In this document: positions 34,085-42,500 of the stretch, in pieces
Layout: every line of letters begins with the position of its first letter
Numbering within the stretch: position 1 is the stretch's first letter
NCBI GenBank assembly: GCA_046594445.1
Contig: JBKJSM010000071.1
Coordinates: 1-53,662, forward strand
Reading direction: 5' to 3'
DNA from: Gaiellasilicea sp046594445
Lineage (GTDB): Bacteria > Actinomycetota > Thermoleophilia > Gaiellales > Gaiellaceae
Length of the DNA: 53,662 bases
The notes under the pieces: model-generated
What the model was told of the DNA's origin: nothing
Databases searched by the model: none
Seen by the model: the letters and a program-made list of their open reading frames with translations, nothing else
Translations under genes and position numbers: made by a program

Positions 34085-34878
34085 AGGCCCAGCAACGGGT
34101 GTGCGCTCGGCCACTCCCGCACGATCGTCTCCCGGACGGACGCGACAGTGACGCGTCGCGGGCGGAGGGCTCGAGGGAGCCTGCGCGCCGCCGCGTCGTG
34201 GTCTCCTGCGAGGAGCAGGCCCGCCGCCTGGGCGAGCCGAGCATCCACGCGACCCCGCGCGGAGGCCGCCCGCACTCGCGACCGGCCGCGGAGCATCGAA
34301 AGCGCCGCGTACTGGACGTTCCGGATGAGCGCTCGGTGACGCGGAGCGGGAGCGCGGGCGAGCTCATCGACGAGCTGCGCATCGAGCTCCCCTACGGCAG
34401 GCTGGGCGTTGGGCTCATATCTCCCGGCCCGCAGCTGCTGCAGCTGAGCCAGGTGCCGCCCCGCCTTCTCGTACTGGCCGGCAAGGCGGTACACAGCCGC
34501 GGTCGCGACGTACGAAAACGTAGCCTCGTCGTCGAGCACGAAGGGACCGGGATCTCCGAGCGCGAATCCGTGAGGCGCCGACAGCACGACTCCCTCGCGG
34601 CGGAGCTTCCAGACGAAGAGGCGCGGTGGGGTGCGTTCGAGCACGGAGGCGGGCAGGGGACTGAGTGTGACTGGGTCGCCGACATCCAGCTCGAGCCGCG
34701 CTGCAGCGCGAGCGAGCGGCCGGAGCGACAACAGCGCGTGCCGCCAGGACAGAACGACCGCGACGTCCCAGTCGCTTCCATCGTGCGCGTTGCCGACCGC
34801 GCGGCTTCCAGCCAGCAGCACGGGCACATCGCCGACCGTCGCGCGAACGGACGCCACGATGGACTCCTGGGGCGTCAC
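34081..34878 (-). CDS. Nucleotidyltransferase-domain protein (MNT type) with C-terminal helical region
   Basis: A 265-residue protein. The motif LLAGSRAVGNAHDGSDWDVAVVL is a polymerase-beta-like nucleotidyltransferase site: GSRAxG followed by SDWD, the metal-binding aspartate pair. (Segment quoted in two parts: LLAGSRAVGNAHDG and SDWDVAVVL.) The C-terminal half is helical (AAVYRLAGQYEKAGRHLAQL). Such domains occur in MNT/HEPN antitoxins, aminoglycoside nucleotidyltransferases and regulatory transferases; none is typical of glycan clusters. GTG at 34878 overlaps the flippase stop (GTGA), so it is embedded in the operon. Confidence 0.8.
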   Translation of the reverse strand: MTPQESIVASVRATVGDVPVLLAGSRAVGNAHDGSDWDVAVVLSWRHALLSLRPLARAAARLELDVGDPVTLSPLPASVLERTPPRLFVWKLRREGVVLSAPHGFALGDPGPFVLDDEATFSYVATAAVYRLAGQYEKAGRHLAQLQQLRAGRYEPNAQPAVGELDAQLVDELARAPAPRHRALIRNVQYAALSMLRGRSRVRAASARGRVDARLAQAAGLLLAGDHDAAARRLPRALRPRRVTVASVRETIVREWPSAHPLLGL

Positions 34879-36125
34879 GGTACGTCCAGGGCGAGCTGCT
34901 GGTCTGAGCGGTCGTGCAGGCAGAGCGAGACGAGCGTGACGGCAGCGACCGCGAAGACTGCGAGCTCGACCGCGACGAGACCGCCGACCGAGCCGTGGAA
35001 GGTGTACAGGGCCGTGAGTTGCCCGAGCACCAACACGCCTAGAGCCGCCGCGCCCACGGCGTCGCGGTGCGAGATGAGGTACAGCGCCGCGAGGTAGGCC
35101 CAGGCGTAGAAGGTGAATGCGAGTCCCATCCATCCGATGTGCGGCTCCGCTGCTGCGTAGCCCGACCCGAACAGGAGACGCACGAGCTCCCCCGGTGCCA
35201 GGAAGTAGACGAGCAGCAGCACACCCGATGACGCACCCACCAGCGCGAGCGCACCGAGCAGCAGCCGGCGCGCATCTTCCCCGCGCTCCTGCCGAGTTGA
35301 GAAATAGGGAAAGAGAAAGAACGCCAGCGCCGAGGTGGCGTAGAAAACGGCCTTCCCCGTCAGGGAGGCGGCCGCGTAGACACCCGCTGCCTGCGCACCC
35401 AAATACCGCTTGGCAGCCAGCACGTCGACCGAGAAGAGCACCGCGAGCAGGACGAGCGAAGCAAGGGCCAGCGCCGTCGTTCCGACCGGAACCCGGTGGC
35501 GCGGCACTGGGCCACGGGCCGGCAGCCGGCGCAGCAGCGCCCAGTTGACAACGAGAGCGACGACCGCCGAAAGCGAAACCGCGAGCACAGCCGCATCAAC
35601 GGAGCGCGACACGAGCAGCAGCAGCGCCAGCACCGCCGCGATCTTCACGACTGCCTCGACCGTCGTGCTGATCGCATAGGCCCCGAAGCTCTTGGTGCCC
35701 TGGAGCACCCCGCGCTGGAGGTGCGTAACCAGCGAGAAGACGAGCAACGTGCTCAGGATCGCGATCGGCGCGGCAGAGGGGATCCGGAGGAAGCGGGCGA
35801 TCGCGGTGGCGGCGAGCGTCAGCGCGCCCGCAAGCAAGAGTCCTCCGAACGCGAGCCGCACCCCGTGCCTCCGGACGAGCCCACGCAGCCACGCCGTTTC
35901 GCCGCGCGCCACGTAGGCGGTCGCTTCGCGGCTCGCTACGGCCTGAACCGTGGAGAATGCGGGCGCGGCCACGGCGATCAGGGCGAGCACGGCCGTCAGC
36001 GTCCCGTAGTCGATGGGACCGAGCAGACGCGCCGCGGCGGAGTTGAACCCGAAGTTGCTCGCGTGCCAGAGCAGGGTCGAGGCGATGACGACCGTACTGC
36101 CACGGAGAAGGACCTGTCTTCTCAA
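34875..36125 (-). CDS. Wzx/MATE-type polysaccharide flippase, TTG start
   Basis: A 416-residue membrane protein with about 12 helices of the polysaccharide-biosynthesis/MOP superfamily, expected to flip lipid-linked oligosaccharides outward. It starts LRRQVLLRGSTVVIASTLLW, and the early loop FNSAAARLLGPIDYGTLTAV is characteristic. TTG at 36125 has GGAG ten bases upstream; the open frame beyond reads Arg/Asp-rich and overlaps the divergent gene, so it is not used. First gene of the overlapping run that continues to 26720. Confidence 0.92.
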   Translation of the reverse strand: MRRQVLLRGSTVVIASTLLWHASNFGFNSAAARLLGPIDYGTLTAVLALIAVAAPAFSTVQAVASREATAYVARGETAWLRGLVRRHGVRLAFGGLLLAGALTLAATAIARFLRIPSAAPIAILSTLLVFSLVTHLQRGVLQGTKSFGAYAISTTVEAVVKIAAVLALLLLVSRSVDAAVLAVSLSAVVALVVNWALLRRLPARGPVPRHRVPVGTTALALASLVLLAVLFSVDVLAAKRYLGAQAAGVYAAASLTGKAVFYATSALAFFLFPYFSTRQERGEDARRLLLGALALVGASSGVLLLVYFLAPGELVRLLFGSGYAAAEPHIGWMGLAFTFYAWAYLAALYLISHRDAVGAAALGVLVLGQLTALYTFHGSVGGLVAVELAVFAVAAVTLVSLCLHDRSDQQLALDVP

Positions 36126-36140
36126 CGCCGTTTCGCTCCG

Positions 36141-36157
36141 TATACTCGACGCTCGTG
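36141..36157 (+). promoter_or_regulatory. Candidate -10 box giving a leaderless transcript
   Basis: TATACT at 36141-36146 is a near-consensus -10 hexamer. The GTG start of the methyltransferase lies 8 bases after it, so a transcript starting 7-9 bases downstream would have no leader. No convincing -35 is visible. The same bases read TATACG on the minus strand and could serve the flippase. Confidence 0.35.
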
Positions 36158-36892
36158 CCGGCAGAGACCCGTCAGGCGCGGGGCGCTGACATGGTTCACA
36201 CCGTCCCGCGCGCGCTTCTCGTCGATCGGGTAGACCGACTGCTCGAGCTCGCGCGCGGCCGTCGCGTCGCGCATCTCGGATTCGTCGACGCCGGTCGGAT
36301 GGACACAAAGGCAGAGCAGGGGACATGGCTTCACGCACGACTCGCGGAAACCGCGCAGGGACTCGTCGGGATCGACCTCGGCCAGGAAGGGGTCGATGTG
36401 GCGCGGGCGCGCGGCTACGAGGCGCATGCGGCGGACTGTCAAAGCGCCGAGAGTCTCTCCGCTCTCGGGCTCGAGCGCTTCGAGCTCGTGATCGCGGGAG
36501 AGCTGATCGAGCACCTCGACCGGCCCGGCGCGATGCTCGAGGCGGTGAAAGAGCTCCTGCACAAGGATGGACTCCTTGTCGTCACGACTCCGAACGCGCA
36601 TGCGCTCGTCAACTTCGCCGCTGCCCTGCTTGGGCGGGAACTCGTGAATGACGACCATGTGTCCTGGTATTCGTGGCGAACTCTCGTGACGGTTCTCAGC
36701 CGGCACGGCTGGAAGCCGGACGAGGTGAGCTATTACGTACTCCCTCGGATTTCCGGCGGCTCGCACCTTTCCCTGCGCGGCGGGGTAAAGCTGCGAGCCT
36801 TCACGGCCTTCCGCTCGCTGACTCGTCCGCTGCTTCGCGTGCGCCCTGGGCTGGCGGACGGCCTGGTCGTGACGGCCCGTTTGCGGAACTGA
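36155..36892 (+). CDS. Class I SAM-dependent methyltransferase
   Basis: A 245-residue methyltransferase (GTG start; ATG at 36191 would give 233). The Rossmann SAM site is unusual in motif I (VAHLGFVDAGRMD) but clear further on: GLVGIDLGQEGVDVARARG (acidic loop), FELVIAGELIEHLDRPGAML and GLLVVTTPNAHAL. This pattern matches methyltransferases acting on sugars or lipid-linked glycans. It is the only plus-strand gene in the glycan cluster. Its last 92 bases overlap the 3' end of the convergent phosphodiesterase gene. Confidence 0.85.
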   Translation: MPAETRQARGADMVHTVPRALLVDRVDRLLELARGRRVAHLGFVDAGRMDTKAEQGTWLHARLAETAQGLVGIDLGQEGVDVARARGYEAHAADCQSAESLSALGLERFELVIAGELIEHLDRPGAMLEAVKELLHKDGLLVVTTPNAHALVNFAAALLGRELVNDDHVSWYSWRTLVTVLSRHGWKPDEVSYYVLPRISGGSHLSLRGGVKLRAFTAFRSLTRPLLRVRPGLADGLVVTARLRN

Positions 36893-38048
36893 CGCCGAGC
36901 CGGCGGAGGATCAGCGGCGCGATCTCCGTCAGCTCGACGGTCTCGCCGAGGCTTTCGTCGGCCGACGCGACAATGATCCCGTGCTGATCCGAATCGTCGG
37001 GGTGATAGGCGTGCATTGCTTTCGGGCGCAGGAGCGAGTGAAAGTTCGGAAAGATCGCGACCCCCGGGGCCAGCAGAAAAATCTCGTCTCCGTAGAGCCG
37101 GTGGTCGAAGTTGAGGTGGAGGTCGCGGATCTCCTCGGCCCCGAGGAACCGGCCCGGAGCGCCCTCATCCACCTGCCTGCGAATCCGCTGCCGCAGCGGC
37201 TCGTCCGCGTCGAGCCACCACAGCCGGACCATGGTTGCATCGAGGGCGACGCAGAATCGGTCCGGAAAGCCGGACTCTCGCAGCAGCCCCTCGTAGGACA
37301 CCGTCCGTTCAACCGCCGCCATGCCGTGGTCGGAGAAGACGAGAGGCTCAACCTTGCCAAGCCTCTCCGAGACGCGGCGGAGTACCTCGCCGAGGAGCGC
37401 GTCGGTGCGGCGAACCGTCCGGCGGAAGATCGGCGAGCCGAGCCCGACGAGGTGCGAAGCCATGTCGATGTGGTGCAAGTAGACGAAGACGAGTCGCGTC
37501 TCGAGGTGGAGCGCGTCCAGCCGCGCGAGCGCTCGCCGGCGGCCCTCCCGGTGGAAGTCGACGTACTCCCAACGAACACCTGCGGCGGAGAGCTGGTCGA
37601 AGAGCGTCGGCTTGCCGAGCGCGCCCGGTGCGGTCATCGCCCCTCTCAGCGTCCAGTCGAAGGAGCCGGCCGCGCGAAACGGGAGGTGACGCAGGCTGAG
37701 CTCGCGGTAGCCGCGCCGGCGGGCGAGTGCTCGCACTAGCGATCGAGAGAGAACAAACTTGATCCCACGCTGCACGAAGTCGCTCGGGAAGCGGTCGAGC
37801 GGCGCGAGACGCCCGTAGGCACGGAACGGGCTCGACTCCGGTCGGTAGCAGTACTCCATCCAGTACCCGTGCTCGTCGGGGTAGGCACCCGTGAAGATCG
37901 TTGCCCGGATCGAGTCGCTGTAGCCCAGAATTGGCCGAATCCGCCCCGTGTTACCGCCCTCCGCGAGCCCGGCAATAACTGGCGTTTCGCGCTGTTCCAA
38001 GTAGTCGTGGCGGAACGCGTCCACGAGAACGCAGACGAGCGGGGGCAC
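36801..38048 (-). CDS. Alkaline-phosphatase-superfamily phosphodiesterase/pyrophosphatase-like protein
   Basis: A 415-residue member of the type I phosphodiesterase/nucleotide pyrophosphatase family. Metal-site motifs: VCVLVDAFRHDYL, SIRATIFTGAYPDEHGYW, HHIDMASHLVGLGSP, PLVFSDHGM and a late MHAYHPDD. The position usually occupied by the Thr nucleophile appears to be Ser (YSDSIRATIFTG). There is no signal peptide, so it may act on a cytosolic nucleotide-sugar or phospho-lipid intermediate. GTG at 38048 shares one base with the stop of the upstream glycosyltransferase (TAGTG). The C-terminal ~30 residues overlap the opposite methyltransferase gene. Confidence 0.87.
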   Translation of the reverse strand: MPPLVCVLVDAFRHDYLEQRETPVIAGLAEGGNTGRIRPILGYSDSIRATIFTGAYPDEHGYWMEYCYRPESSPFRAYGRLAPLDRFPSDFVQRGIKFVLSRSLVRALARRRGYRELSLRHLPFRAAGSFDWTLRGAMTAPGALGKPTLFDQLSAAGVRWEYVDFHREGRRRALARLDALHLETRLVFVYLHHIDMASHLVGLGSPIFRRTVRRTDALLGEVLRRVSERLGKVEPLVFSDHGMAAVERTVSYEGLLRESGFPDRFCVALDATMVRLWWLDADEPLRQRIRRQVDEGAPGRFLGAEEIRDLHLNFDHRLYGDEIFLLAPGVAIFPNFHSLLRPKAMHAYHPDDSDQHGIIVASADESLGETVELTEIAPLILRRLGVSSANGPSRPGRPPAQGAREAADESASGRP

Positions 38049-39274
38049 TAGGACAGGCTCGGGACGGGCGCCTCGAGCGGCGCGTGTAGCACCGGCGTGT
38101 CGAGTGCGATCTGCTCGTAGAGCGCGACGTACTGGCGTGCAAGCATCGGCCAGAGGTAGCCGGCTTTTGCGTACTGCTCGGCCGTCTCGCCGAGACGCGC
38201 GCACAGCTCCGGATCGCCTGCAAGCCGCTTGATACCCGCTGCGAGGTCGTCGACCGAGTCGGGCTCGACGAGCAGCCCGTTTTCGCCGTGACGAATCACG
38301 TGCCGCATCCCCGCGACGCGCGTTCCGAGCACGGGAGTGCCGCAAGACATCGCCTCGAGCATAACGAGGGGCGTCCCTTCCGACACCGAGGGAAGAGCGA
38401 GAAATTCGGCGTCGGCGTAAATCCGGCCGAGTTGCCAGGGGGCCAGATCGCCGAGAAAGACGACGCGGCCCTCGAGATCGAGTGCGGCCGCGAGGGCCTC
38501 GAGCTTGCGCCGCATCGGACCGTCGCCCACGATCACGCACTTGACCCCGTCGACTGCGGCGAGCGCACGCAACAAGATGTCCGGTGCCTTCCTGGGGATC
38601 AGGCGGCCGACGAAAAGACAGTAACGGTCGAATCCGCTCTGCTCGAGCGCGAGAGACCGGCCTTCGCTCTCGCGGTTGAACAACTCGAGGTCGGTGCCGT
38701 TGAAAATCGTGACGACCTTCGCGTTGGGGATTCCGAAGCGGGTGACGATTTCTTCACGAAGATCGGCGCAGACCGCTCCGACAAGGTCGGCCCGCCGGAA
38801 CGCCGCGCCGTTGACGGTTCGATAGATCGCTTTGCGGATCGCCCGTTCCCACCAGTGGCGGTAACGGCAGCTCCATGGCGACGAATCCTGCTCCGTATAC
38901 ACGAGGGGCCGCGTCCGCCGACGCGCAAGGAGAATCGCTGCGAGCGCGCCGTGCGCATGAACCAGGTCGAAGTGCTCCAGCCTCGCCAGCCTGCTGGCAG
39001 CGCGCGCCGCCGCCAGGTTGCCGACAAAGTGCTGCACGAGCCACCGAACGAAACCGCCCGGCAGCCATTCGACCCAGCGCGACACCCGACTGCCGATCGG
39101 CGCCAGCGTGAGTCCGACGACGTCGGGGAACTCGCCCTCGGCGGAGTCGGTCACCAGCGTGACGCGATGGCCGTCGACCGCCATGGATTTCGCAAGCTGG
39201 AATGCAGCCAGTTCCGCACCGCCGCAACCCCGCTGTAGGGGCACGACGCCACGCGTGACCATCAGGACATTCAC
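38048..39274 (-). CDS. GT4-family glycosyltransferase
   Basis: A 408-residue GT-B enzyme. N-terminal acceptor domain MNVLMVTRGVVPLQRGCGGAELAAF is typical of GT4 enzymes (GGAE loop). The donor domain shows LFVGRLIPRKAPDILLRALA, VGDGPMRRKLE and the EX7E motif in PSVSEGTPLVMLEAMSCGTPV. First gene of the phosphodiesterase pair; it faces the AT-rich gap, where its promoter should lie. Sugar specificity cannot be read from the sequence. GTG start at 39274. Confidence 0.94.
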   Translation of the reverse strand: MNVLMVTRGVVPLQRGCGGAELAAFQLAKSMAVDGHRVTLVTDSAEGEFPDVVGLTLAPIGSRVSRWVEWLPGGFVRWLVQHFVGNLAAARAASRLARLEHFDLVHAHGALAAILLARRRTRPLVYTEQDSSPWSCRYRHWWERAIRKAIYRTVNGAAFRRADLVGAVCADLREEIVTRFGIPNAKVVTIFNGTDLELFNRESEGRSLALEQSGFDRYCLFVGRLIPRKAPDILLRALAAVDGVKCVIVGDGPMRRKLEALAAALDLEGRVVFLGDLAPWQLGRIYADAEFLALPSVSEGTPLVMLEAMSCGTPVLGTRVAGMRHVIRHGENGLLVEPDSVDDLAAGIKRLAGDPELCARLGETAEQYAKAGYLWPMLARQYVALYEQIALDTPVLHAPLEAPVPSLS

Positions 39275-39447
39275 TGCCGAAAGACCTTCATTGCCGCCCC
39301 CCTCGCCGCACTCCCCGTCTCCCCGGTGGCGAGCGCCGCGCGCTCGCTTCTACTCATTCTGCATAGGAACGAGACGTTTGCAAGCTACCGTTTCTTCCCT
39401 AGATATGCGTGAACCTCTTATCCTGGGGCTCGACTTGAGCTTTAGGT

Positions 39448-39465
39448 ATCACTCGTCCGAGTGAT
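39448..39465. promoter_or_regulatory. Perfect 18-bp palindrome, candidate operator
   Basis: ATCACTCG-TC-CGAGTGAT is a perfect inverted repeat with a 2-base centre. It lies 38 bases upstream of the candidate -35 box of the giant gene, a position suited to a dimeric regulator. Confidence 0.45.
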
Positions 39466-39502
39466 TGTCATGAGTTACGAGTTGTATTCGTATGGTTTTG
39501 GG

Positions 39503-39531
39503 TTGTCGTTTTGTTTCTTTTCTGCGATACT
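39503..39531 (+). promoter_or_regulatory. Candidate sigma-70-type promoter of the first giant gene
   Basis: TTGTCG (39503-39508) and GATACT (39526-39531) are separated by exactly 17 bases. A start near 39538 would leave a leader of about 50 bases before the GTG, which has AAGGGGTGGGG around it as a ribosome site. Confidence 0.5.
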
Positions 39532-39586
39532 TGAATACGATTTGAAGTGAAGGGATTGCGGAATCTCTCGGGAACTGCGACAAGGG

Positions 39587-42500
39587 GTGGGGCAAGTGGA
39601 CTGCGGCTACGAACGTCACAGAAATGGGCGGCTCATTCGAGCAGCTACCGCCGTGGCGTCCCGCTTTGCACCCTCGCTGGCGGTCGCCGTCGCCGCGACG
39701 GCAGGGGTGCTCGCACTCACGCAGACCAGCGGCTCCACGCACGAGGCGCAGTCGGCGCCCGGCTGGCTCGCCGGCGAGCTCGGACCAAGCGTCCCGGCTG
39801 AAGCCGGAGCGTTTCGCCGCACCCCGTCAAAGGGCGTCAAGGTGTCTGTCGATCAGAGCGGTTACACGGTCGTACGCGAGCGAACCAGCGTCGCTATCTC
39901 GTCGATCGGCATCGCGGGCGGCGCCTGGCGCGACCACGCCAATGGTCGCAGCCGCCCGACGCCGTTCGGTCGCGAGACAATCACCGTCCACCCGACCAAG
40001 ACCGAGCAGTGGCTGACGGTCGCCGAGCGGCAGGGACAAAAGACATGGCAGTGGCGTCTTGAGACGAACCGGAAGCCGACCCTGACAGGCTCCGGCTCGA
40101 TCATCTTCGGGCGCGGCGACCAGGAGATCCTCCCGGTGAAGATTCTCAACGCCCGCGGCGGCGACGTCACCCCGAGTGGCGCACGCTGGAAGCTGGACCG
40201 GGACGGGAACGCCTGGACGCTGGCGCTCGACCTCGACGACTCGGAGCTCCCGCTGCCCTACTACATCGACCCGGCGAACCAGTACATCACGCCGATGCAC
40301 CTCCGCAGCACGCAGTTCGGCTCCTTCACGGGCAGCGGCTCACTCCTGACGGGCAACGGCGCGGCGACGACCACCACGACGGTGGTCACGCCCAGCACTG
40401 CAGCCGCCGGCACGTACCAGTTCAATCCGCGCGCGACGAACACGACCTCGGCGACCCCCAGCGCAGCGGCCACGGATCAGCTCGGTTTCTGGTCGACGGC
40501 GAACGCCACCTCGAACACCGTGATCCCGGCGGGCGACTGGACCTTCACGTTCACGACGAAGTACACCGGCGCCGACGCCGATGGTTGCGGCCGTCTGATC
40601 GTCGGCATGTGGACGGGCAACAACGGGACTGGAACATTCGTCCCCGGCACGACCGTGATGAATCCAACGGACAGCGCGAACAGGGTCGGCGGCGGCGGCT
40701 GCACGAATAACGACGCGAACGACGTCCTCTCCAGCCCCGGCGCGTTCAAGACCTACACGTTCACGAAGACGCTGCCGGCGGTGACGCTGACGAACGCCGT
40801 CGCGAACCGGTATCTCCTCGTCCGCCTCTATGTCGATGTCCCCACGGCACCGGACGCCACCGGCAACGGCAGCGTCCAGCTCAACCTCGACTCGCCTCTT
40901 CCGCCCTGCGCCGGGCTCGATTGCGCGTCCAACCAGCGCATCGTCCATCCGGGCGGTCCGGCCGTTTTCAGCGTAGCGCCGAACGAGACCACCGGCGGCG
41001 TCTCGCTCGACACGAGCACCGAGCCTGACACGCTCTGGTACAAGAGCGACGCAGTCGGCTCGTTCAAGCTCCGGGTCGACGCGCAGGATCCGACGGGGAT
41101 CACCAACGTGATCTTCCCGACCGGCTTCCCGGCGAACTGGACCGCGGCCGGAAGCACGGTGACCTCACCGGAGGGAGGCGCGGGGACTGTCTACGAGTCC
41201 ACAAACATCTACAGCTGGACAGCGGGCGCGGCAGGTCCCGGCACGAAGATCATCTCCGTCCGCGACAACACCGACGGCGGCGCAGGCACCGAGGACTTCA
41301 CGACCAACCACTATCTGACGATCGACGCGGACACGACCGTGCCGAACGGCAGCGCGTCGATCACGGCGAATGGCTCCGCGACCGCTTCCTACAATACCTC
41401 CGGCACGGTCGCCCTGACGAAGGTTGACTTCACGGACGCCCAGTCGGGGATGTTGTCGAACAACATCACGCGTGCGTTCAGCACATTGAGCGGCGGCAGT
41501 TGCCCAGCGCCGAGCGGCTCGACCGCGGTGACCATCGTAGGCGGCAACGACGCCGCAGCGCTGGCAGAGGGGTGCTACCGCTACACACTGACAGGCACGG
41601 ACAACGTCGGAAACGTCGCCACCCGCCAGAGCGCGATCGTCACGGTCGACACCACCGTCCCGACGGTCAGCTCGGTCTCCTCCACGACCGCCAACGGCGC
41701 CTACAACGCGGGCGTCGTGATCCCGGTCACAGTCCAGTTCAGCGAGCCGGTCAACGTCACCGGCACCCCGCAACTGACGCTTGAGACAGGCGCCACCGAC
41801 CGCACCGTCAACTACACGAGCGGCACCGGCACCGACACACTCACCTTCAACTACACGGTCCAGGCGGGCGACACAAGCGCCGACCTCGACTACGTCGCCA
41901 CCACCCCGCTGACGCTCAACTCCGGCACGATCCGCGACCCCGCAACAAACAACGCCACCCTCACCCTCCCAAGCCCCAGCACCGCCGGCTCGCTCGGAGC
42001 CAACAAAGCACTCGTGATCGACACCACCGCGCCGACCGGCAGCATCACCTTCCCGGTCAACTCCACGTCGTACAACCCGGGCACCTGGACGGACGCCGTC
42101 ACGGGTACGGCCGGAGACGCGGGTTCGGGCGTTGCTGCCGCACAGGTGTCGATCCAGAAGGACGGCGGCGCCAGCGCGTGTTGGAACGGCACTGCCGCGT
42201 TCGATCAGGTATGCCCGAACTGGGTCACCGCACCGGGCGCCACGAGCTGGAGCAGATCCCTCGCCGACTCGGCGCTGCCGAGCGGGTCTTACGTCGTCAC
42301 GCTCCGCGCGACCGACAACGTTGGCAACGTCTCCGGGACGCTCGCGACCTCTACATTCACATTCGTCAGCGACGTCGATCCGCCGACTAACGCGTTCTCG
42401 CTCGACTCCGCAACGGGCGCTTCCTATCCGGGTACCGGGACTCTCATCTTCTATAAGGGCAATCGCATTGGCGGCGGCTCGTTCGAGATCCGGACGACGG

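Larger units (their letters stand above)
39275..39586. promoter_or_regulatory. Divergent AT-rich regulatory gap before giant surface-protein genes
   Basis: This 312-base gap separates the glycan cluster from the giant genes. Its right half (about 39400-39580) is much richer in A/T than the rest of the window. It holds a perfect palindrome and a good plus-strand promoter pair, listed separately. No open frame of note. Confidence 0.6.

Noticed and set aside
34081..34878. Toxin-antitoxin (MNT/HEPN) pair
   Set aside because: The nucleotidyltransferase motif fits, but no neighbouring HEPN toxin gene is present; the neighbours are a flippase and a glycosyltransferase.
39275..39586. tRNA, small RNA or riboswitch in the AT-rich gap
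   Set aside because: No cloverleaf or known riboswitch core could be found by eye; only promoter-like and palindromic elements are supported.
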